Origin: an uncultured Pelagibacteraceae bacterium
Lineage (GTDB): Bacteria > Pseudomonadota > Alphaproteobacteria > Pelagibacterales > Pelagibacteraceae
Assembly: GCA_902518185.1 (NCBI GenBank)
Contig: CABYFG010000002.1
Location: forward strand, 124,001 to 188,000
Length of the DNA: 64,000 nucleotides
Reading direction: 5' to 3'
Shown one piece after another: positions 43,187-51,919 of the stretch (its first letter is position 1; every line of letters begins with the position of its first letter). The notes under the pieces were generated by a model that worked only from the letters and a program-made list of their open reading frames with translations, did no database searches and had not been told where the DNA came from. Made by a program: the position numbers and the translations under genes.

Positions 43187-43804
43187 TTAATGTTCAAAAG
43201 TTGATAACTTGTAACCAGCTATTTCCATATCGACAAGGACAGGTATTACCGCCATAGCTTTATTGAATAGATCAATTCTTTTTTCTCTTTCAAGCATTTT
43301 TATTAATTTTTTTTTAATGTCAAAAAGATATTCAGTATCTGAGGCAGCGTACTTAATTTGCTTTTCTGTGAGGTTGGGATCACCCCAATCGCTCTGCTGC
43401 TCTTTTTTTGATATATCTTTTCCACAAAGTTCTTTTACAAGATCTTTATATCCATGAAATGAACTAGCAGTTCTAGCAATTTTTGAGGCCACCTTAGTGC
43501 AAAATATATTTTTTGGTTTTACTTTTAAATGGTATTTCAACCATAAGAGATCTTGCCTAGCATAATGCATTATAAATTGAGTATTGTCATTGGAAAGAAC
43601 TTTAACTAAGTTAGGTGCCTCATAATTCTCCCTATTTAATTTTATTAAATAAAAATTTTTTGACTCAAGTCCTAATTGGACGAGTGTTAATGGGTCTCTT
43701 CCTAAAACTAATCCAAGGGCTTCGTTATCAAGTCCTATGAATTTTTCATTTGATAAATCTAAATCTTCAGGTAAATCGTTTTCAAAGACTTTGATATTAT
43801 TCAT
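43187..43804 (-). CDS. rnd: Ribonuclease D-like 3'-5' exonuclease (short form)
   Basis: A 205-aa DEDDy exonuclease: Exo I GLDNEALGL (Asp and Glu), Exo II around HYARQDLLWL, Exo III YAASDTEYL with the Tyr. It lacks the C-terminal HRDC domains of E. coli RNase D, as is normal for the alphaproteobacterial form. It likely trims structured RNA such as tRNA. It lies upstream of kdsD on the same strand and is divergent from the NDUFA9-like gene. Confidence 0.9.
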   Translation of the reverse strand: MNNIKVFENDLPEDLDLSNEKFIGLDNEALGLVLGRDPLTLVQLGLESKNFYLIKLNRENYEAPNLVKVLSNDNTQFIMHYARQDLLWLKYHLKVKPKNIFCTKVASKIARTASSFHGYKDLVKELCGKDISKKEQQSDWGDPNLTEKQIKYAASDTEYLFDIKKKLIKMLEREKRIDLFNKAMAVIPVLVDMEIAGYKLSTFEH

Positions 43805-43856
43805 AGATTTATATATATAAATACTAAATAATAATGTCTTTTGTTTGGTAATTACA

Positions 43857-44816
43857 ATGAAAAAAATATTAATATTTGGTGGTACTGGCCAAGTTGGTAC
43901 TCACTTAGTAAGAAAGTTAACTAGAAATAACTATAGAGTGGTCGTAGTTACTAGAAATATTCACGAAAAAGGCCACAAAATAAAGATTATGGGTAATGCA
44001 GGGTATATTGACTTAGTTGAGTCAAATATATTTGATGAGAAGAAAATTAGAAGTCTATTTAAGGATACTGAAATTTGTATTAACTTAGTTGGCATTTTGT
44101 TTGAGTCCAAAAAAGGTAATAATTTTTCTAATATTCACACAATATTTCCCTCCTTATTATCAAACTTATGTAAAGAGTATAAAATTAATCATTTTATTCA
44201 CCTGTCAGCCCTTGGATTAGATGGTGCAACAGATTCTAATTATGCTCAGAGCAAATTAGAGGGTGAAAAGAGAATTTTAAATAATTTTCCTTTAGCAACC
44301 ATTTTAAGACCCTCGATAGTATACAGTTCCTCTGACAATTTTTCTTGCAATTTTATGACTCTTTTAAATCGTTTACCTATGTTTCCGTTGTATTATGCGG
44401 GAAAAACAAAATTCATGCCAATACACTGTTCAGATTTAACAGATGTAATTTATCACGTGATATCAAAAAAAATTCATTCTAATGTTATTGAATGCGTTGG
44501 ACCTGAGATTATGACTTTTGAAGAGATATTGAAAACTTTATTGAAATTAATTGAAAAAAAAAGGATTTTAATCCCTTTCCCTCTAGTTTTAGCAAATTTA
44601 ACAGCCTCTTTTTTTCAATTATTTCCCAACCCTTTGATTACAAAGGATCAAATTAGACTTTTGAAACATGACAACGTTTCATCTGGAAAATACAAAACAA
44701 ATTCAGATATCGGAGTGCCAGCAACAAAAACTTTCTATGATGAAGTAAAAAAATATTGCTATATGTGGAAAGAAGGTGGTCAATTCTCTACAGATAAATA
44801 TAAGGATAAGAATTAA
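43857..44816 (+). CDS. Complex I NDUFA9-like NAD(P)-binding SDR protein
   Basis: A 319-aa atypical short-chain dehydrogenase. The Rossmann motif is ILIFGGTGQVGTHL at the N-terminus, followed by INLVGILFE, HLSALGLDGATDSNYAQSK with the Tyr-x-x-x-Lys pair, and LRPSIVYSSSDNF. It resembles the NDUFA9 accessory subunit of respiratory complex I found in alphaproteobacteria and mitochondria. I chose the ATG at 43857; an upstream TTG would add four residues. The enzyme activity, if any, is unknown. Confidence 0.85.
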   Translation: MKKILIFGGTGQVGTHLVRKLTRNNYRVVVVTRNIHEKGHKIKIMGNAGYIDLVESNIFDEKKIRSLFKDTEICINLVGILFESKKGNNFSNIHTIFPSLLSNLCKEYKINHFIHLSALGLDGATDSNYAQSKLEGEKRILNNFPLATILRPSIVYSSSDNFSCNFMTLLNRLPMFPLYYAGKTKFMPIHCSDLTDVIYHVISKKIHSNVIECVGPEIMTFEEILKTLLKLIEKKRILIPFPLVLANLTASFFQLFPNPLITKDQIRLLKHDNVSSGKYKTNSDIGVPATKTFYDEVKKYCYMWKEGGQFSTDKYKDKN

Positions 44817-44834
44817 ACTAATAATTAAGTTTAA
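44813..44834. terminator. Possible weak bidirectional terminator between convergent genes
   Basis: TTAAACT (44813-44819) and AGTTTAA (44828-44834) form a 7-base AT-rich stem with an 8-base loop, exactly between the stops of the NDUFA9-like gene and gcrA. The stem is weak and the U-tract is offset, so the assignment is tentative. Confidence 0.3.
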
Positions 44835-45325
44835 GCAGATTTAATTTTTTTTTCAATAAATTCAGGTATTTCCTCTTTATCTATTGGATCATCTTTCTTG
44901 TTTTTTGATTGATAGCTATATAACAGATGAAGCTTACAATAACTAAAATCTTTAAGCGCAGTTCTTCCACAAAAGTAAAAATCTTTTTCATCGGGGTGAC
45001 CAATAGGATACTTGCAATCTTTATCAGTCAATTCTTCCAATTGTTTTGGATTTTCAGGTTCGAAATCTTTTTCTATAATAAGAGATTTGAATCTACTTTT
45101 TTTACTAAATCTAGTTTTAATCTTTTTTCCATCAACACTATTTTCAAAATTTTTATTTGTTGCTACTGTTCTAGTTTTTATTTTTGCTGAAAGATTGAGT
45201 CTGTGAGCCTTACCAATCACTGCATTCCTGCTTATGCCACCAATAATTTCAGCTATTTGGCTAGCAGTGTTTCCCTTTCCCCATAATTCTTTTAATTTAT
45301 TTACTTTTTCCTCGGTCCAACTCAT
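44831..45325 (-). CDS. gcrA: GcrA-family cell cycle regulator
   Basis: GcrA is a sigma-70 cofactor that activates promoters carrying CcrM-methylated GANTC sites in alphaproteobacteria. The 164-aa protein has the N-terminal DNA-binding domain MSWTEEKVNKLKELWGKG and the ISRNAVIGKAHRLNL helix, a basic linker, and the C-terminal CKYPIGHP plus FYFCGRTALKDFSYCKLH domain that contacts sigma-70. The upstream gap contains a DnaA-box-like site. Orthology is clear from both ends. Confidence 0.95.
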   Translation of the reverse strand: MSWTEEKVNKLKELWGKGNTASQIAEIIGGISRNAVIGKAHRLNLSAKIKTRTVATNKNFENSVDGKKIKTRFSKKSRFKSLIIEKDFEPENPKQLEELTDKDCKYPIGHPDEKDFYFCGRTALKDFSYCKLHLLYSYQSKNKKDDPIDKEEIPEFIEKKIKSA

Positions 45326-45500
45326 AATTATCTACATAATGTGTTTAAATTGATTAATAACACAACATAAGGTTTGTTTCTACAAATAAACACGAGAATA
45401 TTATTGTTTATACACAAAGAATTTAAATAAAAATACATACAATCTCAACTTGTGTCTAGAAGGTTAAATTTATAGAAGAATTGATAAAAAATTAAAATTT
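45326..45500. promoter_or_regulatory. Divergent promoter region gcrA/argD
   Basis: A 175-base A/T-rich gap between divergent gcrA and argD with no coding frame I would support. It contains TTATACACA at 45408-45416, a perfect match to the DnaA-box pattern TTATNCACA. It also has near-matches (TTAAACACA on the minus strand near 45340) and an imperfect inverted repeat GTTTGTTT/AAATAAAC near 45372-45391. I see no GANTC site. Confidence 0.45.
45408..45416 (+). promoter_or_regulatory. DnaA-box-like site upstream of gcrA
   Basis: TTATACACA fits the DnaA-box pattern exactly and lies about 83 bases upstream of the gcrA start. In Caulobacter DnaA activates gcrA transcription, so a functional site here is plausible. 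A single 9-mer in AT-rich DNA may also occur by chance. Confidence 0.4.
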
Positions 45501-46670
45501 ATGAGTTACCTTGTTCAAAATTATAATAGAAAAAAACTCTCTTTTAAAATCGGAAAAGGGAGCTACTTGTTTACAACTAATGGAGTGAAGTATTTAGACT
45601 TTGTACAAGGTATAGCGGTCAATTCTTTAGGCCATGCAAATCCAAATTTAGTAAAAGTAATTAACGATCAATCAAAAAAACTTTGGCATGTATCTAATGC
45701 TTTCATTATCCCAGAAGGTGAAATATTAGCTAAAAAAATTGTTGAAAAAACATTTGCAAGCAGTGTAATGTTTCAGAATAGTGGTACGGAGGCAACTGAG
45801 GCAGCTATAAAGATAGCACGAAGGTATTTTTATTCCAAAGGAAAACCAGAAAAAAATAGAATTATTTGTATTAAAAATTCATTTCACGGAAGAACTATTG
45901 CTGCAATTTATGCTAGTGGCTCAAAAAAAATGATTGAAGGTTTTGGACCAAAAGTTCAAGGATTTGACCATTTCAATTTTGGTGATCATAAAACTTTGAA
46001 AAATTTAATAAACAAAAAAACTGCAGCTATAATGGTTGAGACAATTATGGGTGAAGGAGGTATTAAAGTAATTCCTGATTGGTGTCTTAAAGGACTTCGA
46101 CAATTGTGTACAAAAAAAAAGATACTTCTTATTATGGATGAAGTTCAGTCTGGAATTGGAAGAACAGGTGATTTTTTTGCTTTCGAAAAATCAAAAATAA
46201 AACCTGACATTGTTCCAATAGCAAAAGGTATTGGAGGGGGTTTTCCAATCGGTGCGGTATTAATGACTAAAAAAATTTCTTCTGCAATGATACCTGGATC
46301 GCACGGTTCTACTTTTGGTGGGAACCCTTTAGCAATGAAAATAGGAAGTAAGGTTATTGACATAATTTCAAATAAAAATTTCCTTTATAAAGTTAAAAAA
46401 AAATCAAATTACTTTCATGCTGAGCTTAATAAGATTAAAGATCAATATCCAAATTTGATCAAAGAAGTAAGAGGAAGAGGTTTTTTAATTGGATTACAAT
46501 TATTTAAAGACCAGTCAAAATTTATTGATGCATTAATGAAAAATAAACTACTTACAATTAAAGCTGCTGATAATGTTATTAGAATTTTACCTCCTTTAAA
46601 TGTTAAAAAGAGTGAGATAAATGTGGCACTAAAGATAATTAAAAAAGTTTGTTACAAATTCACAAAATGA
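45501..46670 (+). CDS. argD: Acetylornithine aminotransferase
   Basis: PLP enzyme of arginine synthesis (may also serve as succinyl-DAP aminotransferase in lysine synthesis). The 389-aa protein has FQNSGTEATEAAIKIARR, the SFHGRTIAAIYASGS segment, LLIMDEVQSGIGRTGDFFA and the PLP-lysine region PIAKGIGGGFPIG. Its stop forms an ATGA overlap with argF, so the two are co-translated. Confidence 0.95.
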   Translation: MSYLVQNYNRKKLSFKIGKGSYLFTTNGVKYLDFVQGIAVNSLGHANPNLVKVINDQSKKLWHVSNAFIIPEGEILAKKIVEKTFASSVMFQNSGTEATEAAIKIARRYFYSKGKPEKNRIICIKNSFHGRTIAAIYASGSKKMIEGFGPKVQGFDHFNFGDHKTLKNLINKKTAAIMVETIMGEGGIKVIPDWCLKGLRQLCTKKKILLIMDEVQSGIGRTGDFFAFEKSKIKPDIVPIAKGIGGGFPIGAVLMTKKISSAMIPGSHGSTFGGNPLAMKIGSKVIDIISNKNFLYKVKKKSNYFHAELNKIKDQYPNLIKEVRGRGFLIGLQLFKDQSKFIDALMKNKLLTIKAADNVIRILPPLNVKKSEINVALKIIKKVCYKFTK

Positions 46671-47596
46671 AACATTTTTTAAATTTAAAAGATATTTCAG
46701 CAAAAGATTTAAGAAAAATTTTATCTGAGGCCAAAAAAAGAAAAAATAAAAGAAAAGCACTCACCACACTTCAAACCGACAGAGATTTACCTTTAAAAGG
46801 AAAATTATTAATACAAATGTTTGAAAAATCTAGTTTACGAACAAGATTAAGTTTTTATTTAGCCATCAAGCAGCTTGGAGGCGGCACTATAACCTTAAGA
46901 TCAAATGAGCTACATTTAGGACAAGGAGGAGAAACCCTTGAGGATACTGCTAAAATATTATCAACGTATGGAGATGGTTTCATGTTAAGAACTGATGATG
47001 ATAAAAAAATAAATGATTTTAGAAAATATCTTTCTATTCCATTGATTAATGGCTTAAGCCCATCATCTCATCCAACTCAAATTTTATCAGATATTTTTAC
47101 AGTTGAGGAGATTAAAAAAAAACCCATAAGTAAACTTAAAATTACATGGATAGGCGATACAAATAATGTTTTAAATAGTCTAATAGTTGCTTCTGTAAAA
47201 TTTAATTTCAAATTAAGTATCGGATGTCCTAAAAAATATATACCTCATAGTTCATTAATGAATTGGATAAGAAATCAAAAAAAAAAAGTACATATCTTTA
47301 ATAAACCAAACGAAGCAGTGAAAGACGCAGATGTAATTTTTTCTGATAAGGTTATCTCTTTAAATGACAAAGTGAATGTAAAACAAAAGTTATCTCATTT
47401 TAAGAGTTTTAGGATTACACCTAATCTTATAAAAAAAGCAAATAAAGATTGCATTTTTTTACATTGTTTACCAAGAGGCCCTGAAGTTGATCGGAAAGTA
47501 TTTTTAAGCAAAAGATCAAAAGTTTGGCATCAGGCACTTAATAGAGTCCACGTTCAAAAAAGTATATTATTATATTGTTTTGATAAATTAAGGTAA
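46667..47596 (+). CDS. argF: Ornithine carbamoyltransferase
   Basis: Makes citrulline from ornithine and carbamoyl phosphate. The 309-aa protein from the ATG at 46667 (ATGA overlap with argD) has the carbamoyl-phosphate loop KSSLRTRLSF, HPTQILSDI, and the ornithine-site HCLP. The HCLP loop (HCLPRGPEVD) is shorter than the usual HCLPAHRGEEV, a small deviation. It overlaps the convergent cytochrome gene by 9 bases. Confidence 0.94.
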   Translation: MKHFLNLKDISAKDLRKILSEAKKRKNKRKALTTLQTDRDLPLKGKLLIQMFEKSSLRTRLSFYLAIKQLGGGTITLRSNELHLGQGGETLEDTAKILSTYGDGFMLRTDDDKKINDFRKYLSIPLINGLSPSSHPTQILSDIFTVEEIKKKPISKLKITWIGDTNNVLNSLIVASVKFNFKLSIGCPKKYIPHSSLMNWIRNQKKKVHIFNKPNEAVKDADVIFSDKVISLNDKVNVKQKLSHFKSFRITPNLIKKANKDCIFLHCLPRGPEVDRKVFLSKRSKVWHQALNRVHVQKSILLYCFDKLR

Positions 47597-48127
47597 TGGT
47601 AAGGGATTATCAGAATTTTGATTTAAGTATTTAATAACTGACGCTCTATCTTTTTCTTTTCTTAGTCCAGCAAATGCCATTTTAGTTCCTTTAATCCATT
47701 TAGCAGGTTTAATCAAATAACCATTTAATTCTTCAAATGACCAAACATTTTCATAATTACTCATTGCTTTGGAATACTTATAATCGTTTATCGCACCAAC
47801 TTGTCTTCCAACTACGTTGTAAAGTGCTGGACCAATATTATTTTTTCCACCCTTTACAATAGAGTGACAAGCCGCACATTTTTTGAAAATCTTTTCCCCA
47901 CTTGCAGCATCCCCTAAAGCCATTAGTGCTTTAATATCTATTTTCTTTTCATCTGTTGCAATTTCAATTGCAGATTTTGCAATAGTTTCATTAACTTCAA
48001 CCATATAGCTAGGACTTTTAGGTTTTTCTACATAAAATATAACATTAGATATTTTACCTATACCAATTAATAGAAGAGCTACTATTAAAATTGCAGCTAA
48101 TATTTTATTTATCTCAAAAGAATCCAT
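47588..48127 (-). CDS. Membrane-anchored c-type cytochrome (CycM-like)
   Basis: A 179-aa protein with an uncleaved N-terminal anchor (about residues 9-31, ILAAILIVALLLIGIGKI), then a class I cytochrome c domain. Haem attachment is CAACH (84-88); the distal Met ligand is in GTKMAFAG (Met150). The fold resembles cytochrome c552/CycM of alphaproteobacteria, which carries electrons from the bc1 complex to cytochrome oxidase on the periplasmic face. It stands alone between argF and kdsB. Confidence 0.92.
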   Translation of the reverse strand: MDSFEINKILAAILIVALLLIGIGKISNVIFYVEKPKSPSYMVEVNETIAKSAIEIATDEKKIDIKALMALGDAASGEKIFKKCAACHSIVKGGKNNIGPALYNVVGRQVGAINDYKYSKAMSNYENVWSFEELNGYLIKPAKWIKGTKMAFAGLRKEKDRASVIKYLNQNSDNPLPLP

Positions 48128-48233
48128 TTTTTAAAAATATGTTTGAACGTATAACATTATAAAGATAAAATTGCTTATAATTTAATGTACAATTTTGCCT
48201 CTGTTAATGCAGTAATTTTTTAATGAAAAAATA

Positions 48234-48968
48234 ATGAAAACACTAATAATGATCCCATCTAGGTTATCTGCTACAAGACTACCTGGCAAACCCCTTCTTA
48301 AAATAAATGGTTTATCTATTATTTCACATGTATTTAAAAATGCGGAGAAAACCAATATTGGAGAAGTATTTGTAGCTACAGAGGACAAAGAAATTCTTGA
48401 GGATGTAAACCAAAATGGTGGACAGGCAATTTTAACAAGTAATCAACCTAAATCGGGGACAGATAGAATTTTTGAAGCTTTTAAAAAACTTGAAAGATCT
48501 GATATTGAATTAGTCATTAACTTACAAGGAGATGAACCTATGATGAATCATGAAGACATTAAGAATTTACATAAACAAATGGTAGAGTCTGGCAGTAAAA
48601 TAGGCACTCTTGCATCTGAGATTGCAAGTAGTAGTTATTTAAAAAAGAATGAAGTGGTTAAGGTAATTACAAAAACTAAACTAGAAATGTCTAAATTTTC
48701 TCAAGCGATTGCTTTTATGAGAGAAATAAATAATAAAATCAAAAATGCTTATCATCATTTAGGTATTTATTGTTATAAAGTAGAGACACTTGAAAAATTT
48801 TGTTCCCTTAAACAAACTAAAAATGAAATTAGTCATAAACTTGAGCAGTTTAGAGCTTTAGACAACAATATAGATATAAATGTAACACTTGCAAGATCAT
48901 CACCTATTGGTGTTGATACACAAGAGGATTTTGTAGCTATAAAAAAATTAATGGAATATAAACTTTAA
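48234..48968 (+). CDS. kdsB: 3-deoxy-manno-octulosonate cytidylyltransferase (CMP-Kdo synthetase)
   Basis: Activates Kdo with CTP for lipid A/core assembly. The 244-aa protein has IPSRLSATRLPGKPLLKI at the N-terminus, VINLQGDEPMM with the metal-binding Asp, and HHLGIYCYK. TAATG overlap with pheA. Together with kdsD and the lpt genes it indicates that the organism makes a Kdo-containing LPS. Confidence 0.95.
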   Translation: MKTLIMIPSRLSATRLPGKPLLKINGLSIISHVFKNAEKTNIGEVFVATEDKEILEDVNQNGGQAILTSNQPKSGTDRIFEAFKKLERSDIELVINLQGDEPMMNHEDIKNLHKQMVESGSKIGTLASEIASSSYLKKNEVVKVITKTKLEMSKFSQAIAFMREINNKIKNAYHHLGIYCYKVETLEKFCSLKQTKNEISHKLEQFRALDNNIDINVTLARSSPIGVDTQEDFVAIKKLMEYKL

Positions 48969-49798
48969 TGAATAAAATATACTTTCAGGGGACTTATGGA
49001 GCGTATTCACATCTTGCAGCTTTATCGATTGATCCCAAATCAGAAATAATTCCATGCAAAACTTTTGATGAGTGCTTTCAAAAGGCTTTTGACGAACCAA
49101 ATTCAAAAATCATAGTACCAGAGTCCAATAGAATTACTGGTAACATAGGTATTGAATATTTAATATTTAAATATAGGCTGAATATTTATTCAGAGTATTT
49201 TCAAAAAATTGAACACAACTTGCTTGGTCACCCTGGTACAAAAGTTGATAATATAAAAGATGTTTATTCACATAGTCAGGCTTTATCTCAATGTTCAAAA
49301 TTTATAAAAAAAAACAATTTGGTTGAACACGTCAGAGCAGACACCGCAGGATCTGCTGAAATGATTTCAAAAACAAATGATATGTCAAAAGCAGCGATAG
49401 CCTCTTCGCTTAGTGCAAAGACATATAAATTAGAGATTCTTGAAAAAAACATAGAAAATGAAAGCGGAAATTTAACTAGATTTTTGATAATGGGAAAAAA
49501 TATTTCTCAGCCTAAATTTGAAAAAAAAAAATATATCACATCTTTTTTGTTTAAATTAAAAAGTAAACCAGCTGCTTTGTATCAATCCTTAAGTGGCTTT
49601 GCTATTCATGCAGTCAACTTAACTAAATTGCAAAGTTATCCTGAAAAAAATACTTTTGACTCTTTCTTTTTCCTATGCGATTTAGATGGACACATAGAAG
49701 ATCCAAAAGTTCAAAAATCTTTAGAGGAATTAGGATTACATTGTCAAGATTTTCACGTCCTAGGTGTTTTTGAGGCCGACAAACATAGAGAAAAATAA
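48968..49798 (+). CDS. pheA: Prephenate dehydratase
   Basis: Converts prephenate to phenylpyruvate for phenylalanine. The 276-aa monofunctional type lacks a chorismate mutase domain. YFQGTYGAYSHLAAL opens the catalytic domain and the NLTRFLIMG motif carries the catalytic Thr-Arg-Phe. A C-terminal ACT domain follows. The ACT ligand motif, usually ESRP or ESYQ in relatives, reads QSYP here, so feedback binding of phenylalanine may differ. The kdsB-pheA order is common in alphaproteobacteria. Confidence 0.94.
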   Translation: MNKIYFQGTYGAYSHLAALSIDPKSEIIPCKTFDECFQKAFDEPNSKIIVPESNRITGNIGIEYLIFKYRLNIYSEYFQKIEHNLLGHPGTKVDNIKDVYSHSQALSQCSKFIKKNNLVEHVRADTAGSAEMISKTNDMSKAAIASSLSAKTYKLEILEKNIENESGNLTRFLIMGKNISQPKFEKKKYITSFLFKLKSKPAALYQSLSGFAIHAVNLTKLQSYPEKNTFDSFFFLCDLDGHIEDPKVQKSLEELGLHCQDFHVLGVFEADKHREK

Positions 49799-49848
49799 TT
49801 TTCAATCTTTTATTGTAGATTAGAAATCATTACTGTTATAATAGTTTT

Positions 49849-49932
49849 GGAGGCTAGAGGTAAGAGCTGCTTGAATTAGTTCAGGGAGGAAACTCAGCAG
49901 ACTTAGAGACAGTTTCTTAGGTTCTAGTCTCC
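49849..49932 (+). ncRNA. ffs: SRP RNA (4.5S/small SRP RNA)
   Basis: A stem-forming RNA immediately upstream of dnaX. The ends pair (GGAGGCTAGA at 49849 with TCTAGTCTCC ending 49932, one G-U). The apical part carries the signature CAGG-GAG-GAAA-CTC-AGCAG: asymmetric loop, short stem with a GNRA tetraloop, then AGCAG, which is the Ffh (M-domain) binding site. Ends are approximate by a few bases. SRP RNA next to dnaX is a known alphaproteobacterial arrangement. Confidence 0.88.
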
Positions 49933-49942
49933 TTAGATTAAA

Positions 49943-51595
49943 ATGAGAAAAAATTCAAAAGTTTTAGCCTTAAAATATAGACCATCAAATTTTGATGAGC
50001 TTATTGGCCAAAGTTTGACAGTAGAGACAATTCTTAATTCAATTAAAGCAGACAAAATTCCAAACGCTTATCTATTCACTGGAATTCGTGGGGTTGGCAA
50101 AACAACAGTTGCAAGAATTGTTGCCAAATCTTTAAATTGTCTAAATGGGAAAGAAAATCTTTGTAGAGAAAACTTTTGCGAAAATTGTATTGCCATCTCA
50201 GAGTCTAGACATATCGATGTACTAGAGATGGACGCAGCAAGCAAAACAGGAGTTGATGATGTAAGAGATTTAATTGAGTTTTCTCGTTATGGCCCTTCAT
50301 CCTCTAGATTTAAAATATTTATTATTGATGAGGTTCACATGTTAAGCAAACAAGCCTTCAATGCATTATTAAAGACATTGGAGGAACCACCTCAATATGA
50401 TAATGGTGGAAGTCTAAAGTTCATTTTTGCAACTACTGAAATAAAAAAAATACCAATTACAGTTGTATCAAGATGCCAAAGGTTTGACCTATCAAGAGTT
50501 AAATCATCTGAATTATTTAATTTTTTAAAAGAAATAAAGGAAAAAGAAAATGGTAAAATTTCTGACGAAGCTTTAAGATTAATTGTAAAAATATCTGAGG
50601 GATCGGTTAGGGATGCCTTATCTTTACTAGACAGAGCACTTATAAGTGCTGATAAGGATAGGGAGTTTGATTTGAAAATTGCAAAAGCAATTTTTGGCAT
50701 TTTTGATAAATCTCAACTAATTGATATTTTTAATCTTATTTTAAAAGGTGAAGAAACAGAAGTTATTAAGTTATATAGAAATATTTATAATCAAGGAATT
50801 GAGCCGAAGGTTTTTATAAATGACTTTTTAGAGATAATCTATTATTTCAAAAATATTAACTCTTTAACTTTAGAAAGCACAAATTTTTCTTTAAATGATG
50901 ATGAGTTTTCTGAGATAAAAAGTATTTCGAATTCAGTGAGTGCTGAAATAATTTTACTATTTTGGCAGTTTACAATAAAAACACTTGAAGAGTTAGATTT
51001 AGTTTCAAATCAAAACCTTGCTGTTGAGATGTTGTTAATGAAATTAATACATCTAAATTCATTTAAGTCAGAAAATAAAAAATTTAATAAAAATGATTTA
51101 ACGAAATCAATTAAATTAGAAAATAAAGTTTCAGAATTCAAAAAAGATACAGTTGATCAAATAAGAAATATTACCCAAGAAAAAAAAAATAAACCTGAAA
51201 CAAATATAGATACAAAGCTTCAAAAAAAAACTTTTATTCAATCTTTTGATGAACTAGTAACAATTTGTCAAATGAAAAAGGAGATTAAACTAAAATATGA
51301 ATTAGAAAATAATGTAAATCTTGTGAGCTTTGAAAAAAATAGGATAGAAATCTCTTTTAATGATAGTCTTGATAAAAATTTTGTGAAAGATTTATCATTG
51401 AAACTTTTCGAATGGACAAATGAAAGATGGATAATTACTTTTAGCAAAATTAAAGGTAATATTTCTATAAAAGATAAAGAGAAAAATGAAAAAAAAAAAC
51501 TTTTTCAACATGTGAAAGATTTAGAATTATATAAGAATGTTATAGAAAAATTTTCTGATGCTAAACTAACTAATTTAACAAAAAAAAACAAATAA
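49943..51595 (+). CDS. dnaX: DNA polymerase III subunits gamma/tau
   Basis: Clamp-loader ATPase of 550 aa: Walker A GIRGVGKTTVAR, zinc-binding cysteines (about residues 65-80), Walker B IIDEVHML, sensor KFIFATTE and the arginine-finger region VSRCQRF. From about residue 375 a Lys/Asn-rich linker leads to the tau-type C-terminal domain. An A10 run at 51180-51189 (codons 413-416) sits in the linker; insertion of one A gives an immediate TAA, which could yield a short gamma-like form. ybaB and recR follow. Confidence 0.95.
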   Translation: MRKNSKVLALKYRPSNFDELIGQSLTVETILNSIKADKIPNAYLFTGIRGVGKTTVARIVAKSLNCLNGKENLCRENFCENCIAISESRHIDVLEMDAASKTGVDDVRDLIEFSRYGPSSSRFKIFIIDEVHMLSKQAFNALLKTLEEPPQYDNGGSLKFIFATTEIKKIPITVVSRCQRFDLSRVKSSELFNFLKEIKEKENGKISDEALRLIVKISEGSVRDALSLLDRALISADKDREFDLKIAKAIFGIFDKSQLIDIFNLILKGEETEVIKLYRNIYNQGIEPKVFINDFLEIIYYFKNINSLTLESTNFSLNDDEFSEIKSISNSVSAEIILLFWQFTIKTLEELDLVSNQNLAVEMLLMKLIHLNSFKSENKKFNKNDLTKSIKLENKVSEFKKDTVDQIRNITQEKKNKPETNIDTKLQKKTFIQSFDELVTICQMKKEIKLKYELENNVNLVSFEKNRIEISFNDSLDKNFVKDLSLKLFEWTNERWIITFSKIKGNISIKDKEKNEKKKLFQHVKDLELYKNVIEKFSDAKLTNLTKKNK

Positions 51596-51599
51596 GCTT

Positions 51600-51917
51600 A
51601 TGACAGATTTTAAAAAAATATTAGATAAAGCAAAGGAACTTGAGACAAAAATGAAAGAAAGCCAAGAAAACATAAAAAAAATTAGAGTAGAAGGTGTATC
51701 AGGATCAAATTTAGTAAAAGTAATTTTAGATGGACAAGGTGAAATGCAAAAAATTGAGATTTCAAATGAACTTCTAAAAGAGGACAAATCAATGATAGAA
51801 GACTTAATATTGGCAGCACACAATAATGCGAAATCTCAACTAAAGTCTAAAACAGACAATGAAATTTTAAAAGCCACTGGCGGTCTAGGAATATCAAATT
51901 TTAAGTGGCCATTTTGA
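51600..51917 (+). CDS. ybaB: YbaB/EbfC nucleoid-associated protein
   Basis: A 105-aa DNA-binding protein with a helical N-terminal part and the family core VEGVSGSNLVKVILDGQGEM followed by LILAAHNNAKSQL. Found between dnaX and recR across bacteria, as here; it precedes recR by 2 bases. Confidence 0.92.
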   Translation: MTDFKKILDKAKELETKMKESQENIKKIRVEGVSGSNLVKVILDGQGEMQKIEISNELLKEDKSMIEDLILAAHNNAKSQLKSKTDNEILKATGGLGISNFKWPF

Positions 51918-51919
51918 TA

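Noticed and set aside
45372..45391. Inverted repeat in the gcrA/argD gap as an operator
   Set aside because: It is imperfect, AT-rich and of a kind expected by chance in such DNA; no regulator can be assigned.
51219..51232. Second A9 run in dnaX as a frameshift site
   Set aside because: A slip here does not give an immediate stop, and long A-runs are frequent in this AT-rich genome; the A10 run at 51180 is the better candidate.
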